From Deltaproteobacteria bacterium (GTDB taxonomy: Bacteria; Desulfobacterota; Desulfobacteria; Desulfobacterales; ETH-SRB1), in assembly GCA_003647525.1 (NCBI GenBank), contig QMMZ01000037.1, positions 1-9,500 of the forward strand: 9,500 bases of DNA. The letters are read 5' to 3'. Below the pieces are notes generated by a model. The model ran no database searches. It was not told where the DNA came from and was given only the letters and a program-made list of their open reading frames with translations. Shown piece after piece: positions 1 through 6,532 of this stretch (positions within the stretch are counted from its first letter, which is position 1; each line of letters begins with the position of its first letter). The position numbers and the translations under genes were made by a program.

Positions 1-1254
1 ATTGACAGCGCCAAGGGGGTGGAACCTCAGACCGAAAAGCTCATGGAGGTCTGCAGGATGCGCAACACCCCGATCATTACATTTATAAACAAGCTTGACC
101 GTGAAGGTATGGCGCCTCTTGATATTCTTGATGACATTGAGGATAAACTGCAGATCGAATGTACGCCGCTTTCCTGGCCTATTGGTATGGGCAAGCGCTT
201 TAAAGGTGTATATAATCTTTTTCACAGACAATTGCATATTTTTGAACCAGGCAGAAAAACCCTTGGGCAGGAAGGGATCGTTATTAATGATCTGTCTGAT
301 CCTGCTCTGGATGAACTTTTAAAGGAGCAGGCCGATGAATTGCGGGAAGACATTGCGCTGCTTGAAGGCGCTGTCGATCCATTTGAGCGCCAACATTTTT
401 TAAAAGGAAGCCAGACACCGGTTTTTTTTGGAAGCGCCATTAATAATTTCGGTGTTAAAGAGATGCTGGATGCATTTGTGCAACTGGCCCCCCATCCAGG
501 TGTGAGACAGGCTGTTTCCCGTGAGGTTTCGCCATACGAAAAAGAGTTTTCAGGCTTTGCTTTTAAAATACAGGCAAATATGGACCCTGCCCACCGGGAC
601 AGGATTGCATTTGTCAGGATCTGTTCAGGGAAATTTATAAGAGGAATGAAAGTCGTTCACCACAGGATCGGGAAAAATGTAACTTTTGCCAATGCAACCA
701 TATTTATGGCGCAGGACAGGGAGAATGTGGAGGAGGCTTTCCCAGGAGATATTATTGGTATCTATAACCATGGAACCATAAAAATCGGCGATACATTTAC
801 CGAAAAAGAACCTTTGAAATTCAGCGGGATCCCCAATTTTGCACCTGAGCATTTCAGGCGTGTGCGTTTGAAGAATCCGTTAAAGGCCAAGCACCTCCAG
901 AAAGGATTGATCCAGCTTGCAGAGGAAGGGGCTATCCAGGTTTTCATGCCTGTTACAGGCAGAGACTATATTCTGGGGGCAGTCGGTGTCCTTCAGTTTG
1001 ACGTGACCATGGCCCGTCTCAAGGCAGAATATGGTGTGGATGCCATATATGAACCTGTGAATTTTAATGTGGTACGCTGGGTCAGGTGTGATGATCGCAA
1101 AAAAATGGCTGAATTTGAGAAAAAAAATATAGCCAACATGGCTATAGATGCTGAAGGCTGTTTCTCCTTTCTGACAACCAGTGAATGGCAGCTTGGTTAC
1201 TGTATGGAAGAGTGGCCGGAGATAGAGTTTTTTAAGACACGGGAGGTTAACTGA
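1..1254 (+). CDS. prfC: Peptide chain release factor 3 (partial, 5' end outside window)
   Basis: RF3 is a cytoplasmic translational GTPase that removes RF1/RF2 from the ribosome after peptide release. The frame is open from base 1 and gives 417 residues. The family is about 530 residues long, so roughly the first 110 residues, with the P-loop and switch I, lie upstream. The fragment opens with IDSAKGVE, just after the G3 region, and carries the G4 motif NKLD at fragment residues 30-33. The rest matches my memory of E. coli PrfC almost block by block: [48 protein letters not shown] and VGVLQFDV, ending in the usual FxxTRE tail. Its TGA overlaps the ATG of a short YwbE-like relic (TGATG), and uup begins 94 bases further on, so all three could share a transcript. 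No frameshift or missing motif is seen. Confidence 0.97.
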   Translation: MDSAKGVEPQTEKLMEVCRMRNTPIITFINKLDREGMAPLDILDDIEDKLQIECTPLSWPIGMGKRFKGVYNLFHRQLHIFEPGRKTLGQEGIVINDLSDPALDELLKEQADELREDIALLEGAVDPFERQHFLKGSQTPVFFGSAINNFGVKEMLDAFVQLAPHPGVRQAVSREVSPYEKEFSGFAFKIQANMDPAHRDRIAFVRICSGKFIRGMKVVHHRIGKNVTFANATIFMAQDRENVEEAFPGDIIGIYNHGTIKIGDTFTEKEPLKFSGIPNFAPEHFRRVRLKNPLKAKHLQKGLIQLAEEGAIQVFMPVTGRDYILGAVGVLQFDVTMARLKAEYGVDAIYEPVNFNVVRWVRCDDRKKMAEFEKKNIANMAIDAEGCFSFLTTSEWQLGYCMEEWPEIEFFKTREVN

Positions 1255-1358
1255 TGCAGGGCAGGACCTGGCAGGATATAACACCCGGAGTCGATGTTGA
1301 CATCGTGTTGAACCAGTGCAATTGGCGTCTGACCGGGGGGGGGTATTCATGGCGCTGA
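1254..1358 (+). pseudogene. Truncated YwbE-family (DUF2196-like) relic
   Basis: A 34-codon reading frame starts at an ATG overlapping the prfC stop and ends inside the beginning of uup. Its first residues, [20 protein letters not shown], match from memory the N-terminus of the roughly 60-70 residue YwbE family (M.G..R..I.PG..V.IVLK.DQRTG.LT.G). After this the match frays: QCNWRLTGGG stands where DQRTGKLTRG is expected, about two residues short, and then a run of nine G (1335-1343) leads into the uup start. The second half of YwbE is absent. I read it as a 3'-truncated gene fused against uup. It could still be translated and couple prfC to uup, since its stop lies 10 bases past the uup ATG. 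The function of YwbE is unknown. The assignment rests on recall of the family consensus. Confidence 0.55.
1335..1343 (+). promoter_or_regulatory. G9 tract serving as uup ribosome binding site
   Basis: Nine consecutive G residues end five bases before the chosen uup ATG at 1349. The tract can pair with the CCUCC of 16S rRNA but is not a canonical AGGAGG. It sits within the ywbE relic. A homopolymer of this length is prone to slippage, in the cell and in sequencing, so its exact length is uncertain. Confidence 0.4.
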
Positions 1359-3244
1359 TTGGCATGCGGGAGGTGTGTTGGGGATTTGGTGATCCACTCC
1401 TGCTTAAAAAGGTAACGTTTCAGATCGCGAAAGGGGAACGTGTCTGCTTGATAGGTCGCAACGGCGTAGGCAAGTCCACCCTGCTGAAGCTTCTGGCCGG
1501 CGAAATTCTCCCTGACAGCGGTGATGTCTGGCGTCAGCAGGGAGCCACTGTGGCTGTGCTGGAACAGAATGTACCCACGCGATTTGACGGTACGATTTTT
1601 GATGTGGTTGCCGAAGGTCTGGGTCCAAAGGGTAAGGCGCTGGCCGAGCACAACAGGATCTGCAGACAGCTTGAGACTGTTGACACCCCCGAACTTGTAA
1701 GAAGGCGGGATGAACTGCAAAACAGGTGGAACTCCGACAATGGATGGGAACTTTTAAGGCAGGTCGAAAGCATTCTGTCAAGGACCCGGCTCAACCCTGA
1801 AAAAAAAATCGCAGAACTTTCAGCAGGCATGAAACGACGCACGCTTTTTGCCCGTGCCCTGGCCGGGCAGCCGGACATTCTTCTGCTGGACGAGCCAACC
1901 AACCATCTTGACATTGACTCCATCATATGGATAGAGGAATTTATTCTACGCAACGTAACAACCCTGCTCTTTATTACTCATGACCGTGCTTTTTTGAAAA
2001 AGATCGCCAACCGGATCATGGAACTGGATCGGGGCAGACTTGTTTCCTATAATTGTGGCTATGAAATCTATTTGGAACGAAGAGAGGCCGCCCTTGAAGC
2101 CGAAGAAGGCCAGAACAGGGTGTTTGATAAAAAACTTTCAAAGGAGGAAACCTGGATCAGGCAGGGCATCAAGGCCCGCCGAACCAGGAATGAAGGGCGT
2201 GTCAGAGCCCTGAAAAAGATGCGGGCAGCTTTTCGGGAGCGTCGCAAGCAAAGCGGTAATGTCAGAATGCAGGTTCAGGAGGCGGAAAGGACCGGAAAGC
2301 TCGTTATCGAAGCAAAGAATATCAGCTTCCTGTATGGCGCAACCCCTATCATCCGGAATTTTGCCACTGTAATCATGCGCGGGGACAAGATAGGTATTAT
2401 CGGCCCCAATGGTATTGGCAAGACAACCCTGTTAAAAATTCTTTTAAAAGAAATTTCTCCGCATGAAGGGCGTGTCCGCCACGGCACTCATCTTCAGGTA
2501 GCCTATTTCGACCAACTCAGGGCGCAACTGGATATACACAAAACCGTCCAGAAAAATATCGGGCAGGAGAACGATTTTATCATCTTTAACGGCCAAAAGC
2601 GCCATGTGATAAGTTATCTTCAGGATTTTCTCTTTTTACCGGAGAGATGCCGTACGCCGGTGCATGTTCTTTCCGGGGGAGAAAAAAACAGGCTGCTGCT
2701 GGCAAAGCTTTTTACAAGGCCAGCCAATGTTCTTGTAATGGATGAGCCCACTAACGACCTCGATGCGGAAACCCTTGAACTTTTAGAGAAACTTCTTTTC
2801 GAGTACCAGGGGACTCTTTTACTTGTAAGCCATGACCGGGCTTTTTTGAACAATGTGGTCACAAGCACCCTGGTCTTTGAGGGCAAAGGCCAGGTAAACG
2901 AATATGCCGGTAGTTACGATGACTGGCTGATTCAAAGACCGCAGCCCAAACAGGAGCGTTTGCCTGCAAAAAAATCTTGCAATAAACACGGGCCTGAAAC
3001 CAGTCGCCCGAAGGAGCGCAAGCTCGGGTTTAAGGAAAAGCGGGAACTTAAAGAGCTGCCCTTTAAGATCGACACCTTTGAAGCTGAGCAAAAGGAACTG
3101 TACGCGATCATGTCCGATCCCATGTTTTACAAAAAGGGAAAAGAGAAGATCGCAAAGCTCCAGGCACATCTTACTGAAGTGGAGGATGAAATCGAAGCAG
3201 CCTACCTTCGCTGGCAAGCGCTTGAAAGTCTCGAAAAAAATTAA
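1349..3244 (+). CDS. uup: ABC-F family ATPase, Uup type
   Basis: A cytoplasmic ABC-F protein with two ATPase domains and no membrane segments. The family acts on the ribosome or on nucleic acid, and E. coli Uup is linked to precise excision of transposons and to ribosome function. The 631 residues compare with about 635 in E. coli. Domain 1 has Walker A GRNGVGKST (36-44), a signature reading LSAGM (from 157) in place of LSGGx, and Walker B ILLLDEPTNHLD (from 177). The interdomain linker contains WIRQGIKARRTRNEGRVRALK, a Uup hallmark, near 268-290. Domain 2 has GPNGIGKTT (352-360), LSGGEKNR (from 441) and VLVMDEPTNDLD (from 461). The lysine/glutamate-rich C-terminal 100 residues fit the DNA-binding coiled coil. 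I chose the ATG at 1349 (MALIGM) because it matches family N-termini and has a G-rich tract five bases upstream. A GTG at 1316 would only add the overlapping ywbE-relic DNA. The stop overlaps that of the convergent gene. Confidence 0.93.
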   Translation: MALIGMREVCWGFGDPLLLKKVTFQIAKGERVCLIGRNGVGKSTLLKLLAGEILPDSGDVWRQQGATVAVLEQNVPTRFDGTIFDVVAEGLGPKGKALAEHNRICRQLETVDTPELVRRRDELQNRWNSDNGWELLRQVESILSRTRLNPEKKIAELSAGMKRRTLFARALAGQPDILLLDEPTNHLDIDSIIWIEEFILRNVTTLLFITHDRAFLKKIANRIMELDRGRLVSYNCGYEIYLERREAALEAEEGQNRVFDKKLSKEETWIRQGIKARRTRNEGRVRALKKMRAAFRERRKQSGNVRMQVQEAERTGKLVIEAKNISFLYGATPIIRNFATVIMRGDKIGIIGPNGIGKTTLLKILLKEISPHEGRVRHGTHLQVAYFDQLRAQLDIHKTVQKNIGQENDFIIFNGQKRHVISYLQDFLFLPERCRTPVHVLSGGEKNRLLLAKLFTRPANVLVMDEPTNDLDAETLELLEKLLFEYQGTLLLVSHDRAFLNNVVTSTLVFEGKGQVNEYAGSYDDWLIQRPQPKQERLPAKKSCNKHGPETSRPKERKLGFKEKRELKELPFKIDTFEAEQKELYAIMSDPMFYKKGKEKIAKLQAHLTEVEDEIEAAYLRWQALESLEKN

Positions 3245-3804
3245 TTCTCTTTTGCGGGTCCAAAGGAGTTTTCGAAAAGTTCGTGAATTGCTTTGCGGCC
3301 TTCGTCGCTGACATTTCGGGTTCCTGTTCCGACAAATGTTTTGTCGATGATAACGGGCGGTTCCGCAACCCATTTATTATCCTTCCAAGAAAACCATGTT
3401 TTGCGTTCCTGGTCATATACATTGAGTGGACGGTTAAAGAGCTTTGCAAGCTCAACACCCCAACCGGTTCCTCCTTTGACGGTGTCATCCGGCTGTATCC
3501 ATCCGACTGCTATCACGTGGTAGCCATTGTTTACCATGTGAAAAATAGACTGTATGACCTTCCGTATTTTTTCAGCCTTTGAATAATTCCGTCCCATGCG
3601 GGCAGAAACTATTTCCATGCTGACATCCCCCTTGTCAAGTTCTTCCAGGCTCAGCACCCGGACACCTCTGGTACGTTCGATATTGTGTCCCTCGAACGAA
3701 AAGTTAACCTCCTGAATCCCCCAGCGCTCTGCAAGCTTTCCGAACTCGGCCTCGGCTCCCTTATGCCCGCCACTGTAAAGAGTAACATCAAAATAGTCAG
3801 TCAT
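3241..3804 (-). CDS. Unassigned Rossmann/SLOG-like protein
   Basis: I do not recognise this 187-residue protein with certainty. It has no signal peptide or membrane segment, so it is probably cytoplasmic. The N-terminus, DVTLYSGGHKGAEAEFGKLA (6-25), has the hydrophobic strand followed by SGG.xGA seen in SLOG/YpsA-like and molybdenum-cofactor-carrier-like nucleotide-binding folds. A second glycine-rich stretch, GGTGWGVELAK (111-121), follows the strand HVIAVGWIQ and looks like a second ligand loop. The C-terminal segment carries VGTGTRNVSDEGRKAIHELF (158-177). The start is supported by AAGGAGAT (3813-3820) about eight bases upstream of the ATG. The gene is convergent with uup and their stop codons overlap, with no terminator between. 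A nucleotide-derivative-binding or sensing role is inference only, and a nucleoside deoxyribosyltransferase-like protein is an alternative. Confidence 0.75.
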   Translation of the reverse strand: MTDYFDVTLYSGGHKGAEAEFGKLAERWGIQEVNFSFEGHNIERTRGVRVLSLEELDKGDVSMEIVSARMGRNYSKAEKIRKVIQSIFHMVNNGYHVIAVGWIQPDDTVKGGTGWGVELAKLFNRPLNVYDQERKTWFSWKDNKWVAEPPVIIDKTFVGTGTRNVSDEGRKAIHELFENSFGPAKEN

Positions 3805-3867
3805 TATTTTTATCTCCTTTTATTTTTTATCTTGTCGGCATTTCCGTGTCTCAAAAGAATGCTCTAA

Positions 3868-3895
3868 AATATAAGTTGTTTTTTTTCGATTGCAA
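3868..3895 (-). promoter_or_regulatory. Possible sigma-70 promoter for the SLOG-like gene
   Basis: On the minus strand TTGCAA (3890-3895) is followed after 16 bases by TATATT (3868-3873). These match the -35 and -10 consensus at four and five of six positions. Transcription would start near 3861, giving a leader of about 57 bases before the ATG at 3804. The region is AT-rich, so chance matches are likely and this is only a candidate. Confidence 0.35.
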
Positions 3896-3959
3896 CCCTG
3901 ATAAGGTTATATTTTACTTTGAAGTTACTTTGGGCTGCGATACCCTTCCAAAGAAGCCG

Positions 3960-4222
3960 AAATCAACAGATTATGCAACCAGTTATCATGATATTTATAC
4001 AGGGGTGTTATCAGTGAAAAAAAGATTGTTTCAAATCAAAATGGTCAGGTAACTTTTAAGTATATTGAAAGCAAAACAGGCAATACACTATATCGCACCC
4101 TCAAAGTTAATGCCACATGGAACAATTATAGGGGAGAATTTTTTGCACCTCATCTTACAGCATGTGCTACCAAAAGGATTTCGGAGAGTCAGGGACTATG
4201 GGTTTCTTCTCGGAAAGGGGAT
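3960..4222 (+). pseudogene. Frameshifted IS91-family (Y2) transposase fragment
   Basis: Stitching frames together recovers the C-terminal part of an IS91-type HUH transposase (Y2_Tnp, PF04986). About 3990-4012 gives YHDIYTGVLS in one frame, like the family's YLSRYLYRGVIS. Then 4013-4147 in the next frame gives EKKIVSNQNG and QVTFKYIESKTGNTLYRTLK, with a trace of GEFFA. After an apparent one-base insertion near 4147-4149 the first frame resumes with LILQHVLPKGFRRVRDYGFL (4149-4208). The match fades after about 4220. The HUH motif, the catalytic tyrosine region and the zinc-finger N-terminus are not found, and no IS91-type ends are visible. It is a dead remnant of a rolling-circle insertion sequence. 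The left limit is uncertain. An open frame without a usable start continues from the fragment to a TAA at 4358-4360, but I do not recognise its product. Confidence 0.8.
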
Positions 4223-4360
4223 GCCTTGTATTCACAGATAGAGGACGCAAACCGGTTTTATATATATCTCAGCCACTATTTAAAAAAAATATCAGATCTC
4301 ACTGTGCAAAGCGCATTGCAAAGGCTTGAGCAATTATTGAACAATATAAAACTAATTTAA

Positions 4361-4655
4361 TCTACTCAAAATCAACAATAGAAATATTACCTGAAACTAT
4401 GTAAAAAATGTGATAAAATTTATGTAATTTGCTTCACAATTTCGCATATTCTTCTATAAATTAGCATAGCTATCCTTGCAGTATAATTAATCTAACTATT
4501 TCATATCTAAAGCTTTACTTCCATAATAATATCAATGGCATGTTTTTTGCTTAAAAGTAAAGATGAAAGTTGCTAATTTTAAAGTATTGTGTTAGTTCTC
4601 TCGTCAATTAACAACTCAAAAAATACATAATTAAACTTAAATCTCGGAGGTTAAT
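4361..4655. other. AT-rich intergenic region upstream of the porin-like gene
   Basis: About 295 bases rich in A and T, with stops in all frames and no credible gene. Its one clear signal is the sigma-54 promoter at 4536-4551. Sigma-54 promoters usually need an upstream activator site and often an IHF site. I looked in 4361-4530 and saw no convincing inverted repeat or IHF match. Confidence 0.6.
4536..4551 (+). promoter_or_regulatory. Sigma-54 (-24/-12) promoter
   Basis: TGGCATG, four T residues, then TTGCT. This matches the sigma-54 consensus TGGCAC-N5-TTGC closely, and the invariant GG and GC pairs are exactly ten bases apart. Transcription would begin about 12 bases after the GC, near 4562, leaving a leader of about 94 bases before the ATG at 4656. 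Expression of the outer-membrane gene would then depend on RpoN and an enhancer-binding activator, which is not encoded in this window. Confidence 0.65.
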
Positions 4656-5285
4656 ATGAAAAAAAATCTGTTAATTATTTCTGTTTGTGTACTGACGTTC
4701 TTTTTTTCATCTCCCGCATATAGTGCTGAAGGGCCTTATATGAGCGGTAATATTGGTTTTGCCATGTTGAGTGATTCCGATGTCACAGATTCAACTATTC
4801 CAGGTAAAAATATAGATGTGGAATATGACACTGGATTTGCTCTTGGAGCAGCTCTTGGATATGATTTTGGCAACACTAGATTGGAAGGAGAAATATCATA
4901 TCAAAAAAATGATTTTGAGAAAACAAGCTTGCCTCGGGTTGATTTTGACTTGACTGGAGACATAACATCTCTTTCACTATTAATGAATGGGTATTACGAT
5001 TTTGTCAATAATACTGACTTCACCCCATATTTAAGTGCTGGCTTAGGACTTGCTAAAATCGAAGTTAATGATTTCAATGTCAAAGGAACAGGCCTGCCAG
5101 AATCAAATGATGATGATACGGTATTTGCATATCAGGTAGGAGCAGGAGTAGGATATGCCGTAAACAAGAAAGTCACTATCGAAATAAAATATCGTTATTT
5201 TGCTACATCAGATCATGAATTTGATACCAGAGAAGCAGAATTCGCAAGCCATAACTTTCTCTTTGGGGTAAGGGTTAACTTTTAG
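4656..5285 (+). CDS. Small outer-membrane beta-barrel protein
   Basis: A 209-residue exported protein, predicted to form an eight-stranded or similar barrel in the outer membrane (OMP_b-brl / OmpA-N-like superfamily). It has a textbook signal peptide: MKKN, a hydrophobic core, then SSPAYSA with cleavage expected after Ala24. The mature part is a series of alternating amphipathic strands separated by acidic turns, such as FALGAALGYDFGNTRLEGEISYQ, SLSLLMNGYYDF, TPYLSAGLGLAKIEV, FAYQVGAGVGYAVNKKVTIEIKYRYF and a final HNFLFGVRVNF. The terminal Phe is the usual BAM recognition signature. The start is set by GGAGG (4646-4650), five bases before the ATG. No peptidoglycan-binding OmpA domain follows, so it is not full-length OmpA. 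The gene stands alone, with the sigma-54 promoter upstream and a large hairpin-forming repeat just downstream. Its ligand or role cannot be read from the sequence. Confidence 0.88.
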   Translation: MKKNLLIISVCVLTFFFSSPAYSAEGPYMSGNIGFAMLSDSDVTDSTIPGKNIDVEYDTGFALGAALGYDFGNTRLEGEISYQKNDFEKTSLPRVDFDLTGDITSLSLLMNGYYDFVNNTDFTPYLSAGLGLAKIEVNDFNVKGTGLPESNDDDTVFAYQVGAGVGYAVNKKVTIEIKYRYFATSDHEFDTREAEFASHNFLFGVRVNF

Positions 5286-5304
5286 CGCTTATTTTCACAA
5301 ATAT

Positions 5305-5448
5305 AAGCCAAAGGCAAGCTATAGATTTTCAGATAATTAATTTCACTGCGTTATCAGTCGTCGACGTATAACTAATACGCCTTCCTCCTTCTGGTCTTGT
5401 GAAATTAATTATCTAAAAGTCTATAACCTTCTATCTTGTCTTTGGCTT
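5305..5448. repeat. Imperfect palindromic element (REP/MITE-like)
   Basis: The left arm 5305-5346 and right arm 5399-5448 are inverted copies. Both outer ends read AAGCCAAAG (inward), and the inner 16 bases, AGATAATTAATTTCAC, match perfectly. About four mismatches and one 8-base bulge lie between. The 52-base centre contains a smaller inverted pair, GTTAT/ATAAC, around a GTCGAC core. The transcript would fold into a very long hairpin, and the right arm runs into a short T tract, so it may also act as terminator for the outer-membrane gene 20 bases upstream. The architecture and the neighbouring REP-transposase relic suggest a non-autonomous mobile repeat. Copy number elsewhere in the genome is unknown. 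Confidence 0.75.
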
Positions 5449-5463
5449 TTTCTGTAACAAGGC

Positions 5464-5553
5464 CACCGAACAAATATAATAGTAAGAGGAATCGAACGTC
5501 GAAAGATATTTTATGATGACAGCGACCGTGATAATTTTTTAAAAAGGTTTGGG
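5464..5553 (+). pseudogene. Relic of REP-associated tyrosine (Y1) transposase
   Basis: The frame at 5476-5553 reads II then VRGIERRKIFYDDSDRDNF and LKRFGS. This is the typical N-terminal block of RAYT/TnpA-REP proteins (Y1_Tnp superfamily: HHVI.RG..R..IF.DD.D...FL..L). Just upstream, degraded codons (QGHRTN) occupy the place of the family's G..HH, so the HUH pair is already damaged. After FGS the sequence no longer resembles the family, and stops follow at 5608 and 5623. The catalytic tyrosine domain is missing. This is a clear relic of about 30 codons. It begins within about 20 bases of the palindromic repeat, and such repeats are the usual substrates of these enzymes. Confidence 0.75.
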
Positions 5554-5640
5554 AGCTATAAGATTAAACTATTGCTGAGAAACAAAAGTCCGGCTATACT
5601 CCCGCCCTGAGTAATTGGCTGCTAATTTTTTAAGGATAAC

Positions 5641-6510
5641 ATGTGTGCATGGGATTTGGAAAGAGAGAGAATTCGCCTGGAAAATACTCTTAATCATACC
5701 AGCTCGGATTTTTGTGCCACATTTATGACTGTTAATGAACTGAATTCATTTGCACAGTCACATCCTGATAACGTAAGGCTTGAAACAGTTTCTACTCTTG
5801 AAAAAATTCTCAAGGATTTAAAATACGCCGAACAGACTCAATCCATTTTTTTATACAGAGCTGCCGCTGATGCTCTGGCTTCAATAATAGTTAACAATGC
5901 TGACGGTTCTCTATCTCTACCTGCTATATCTGCTCTAAAAAATATTTTAAACACAGAAATGGATGCTACTCACAGGGCAGTGGCTGAAGCCATGGGTTCA
6001 CTTCCTCTTTGTATAAAAGGCCCGAAAATAGATGAAGAAAGAACAAAAGTAATTCCGGCAGTAAAATGGGAAGAACTATTAATACAAAAAAGCGTTAATC
6101 TGAGGCACGCCCCTGTGATGTTAGGAAGAAGTCTGGTTTGCGCAATTGATGGTAACCGGAAGGCTTGACGCCTGGCTTCATTCATGCCGCTATCCAAATT
6201 TTGGACCGACAGGCATTAGAGATTTTGAACACCTTATAACACTTAAGAGTAAAAGCCAAAAACTCTATGAGTATATTGGCAGCCATATATTGAGCATTCT
6301 GCTTGTAATCGGCAGTTACTTCCGCAACCATGAGGCTGAAAGATTCGGACTGGACGAGCAGGGCAAAAATACATCACCATCCTTACCGGCCCTCATCTTG
6401 GCGAATTCAATAGCAGAATATCCCTGCCGGAACTTATAAAATTTCTTGAAACAACATCTGCTTATTGTATAGCAGGTAAATATTGTGTAGAAAAATTTAC
6501 TGGGAATTGA
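5641..6510 (+). pseudogene. Unassigned helical-repeat gene, frameshifted
   Basis: The 5' part, 5641-6168, is a clean 175-codon frame preceded by AAGGA (5632-5636). The product is cytoplasmic-looking and almost all alpha-helical, with HEAT-like pairs such as VRLETVSTLEKILKDL and HRAVAEAMGSLPL, then LRHAPVMLGRSLVCAIDGNRK at its end. I cannot name the family. After the stop, coding-like sequence continues in other frames: GLTPGFIHAAIQILDRQALE (6162-6221), then SKSQKLYEYIGSHILSILLV and IGSYFRNHEAERFGLDEQG from about 6250 to 6360, then KYITILTGPHLGEFNSRISL with PELIKFLETTSAYCIAGKY, ending at a TGA at 6508. The simplest reading is one gene of about 290 codons broken by at least two or three indels. 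Alternatively only the first frame is a real short gene. The frames come from reading, not from alignment to a homologue. Confidence 0.5.
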
Positions 6511-6532
6511 CATGCTATTTTTGGGGGAGTAG

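Noticed and set aside
1316..1348. Upstream GTG start for uup, adding 11 residues
   Set aside because: The added residues (MQLASDRGGVF) come from the ywbE-relic DNA and do not match Uup N-termini. The ATG at 1349 has the G-rich tract at a proper distance.
3846..4052. 68-codon plus-strand open frame
   Set aside because: Only its end resembles anything (IYTGVLS of the IS91 relic). It has no ribosome binding site and lies over the minus-strand promoter region.
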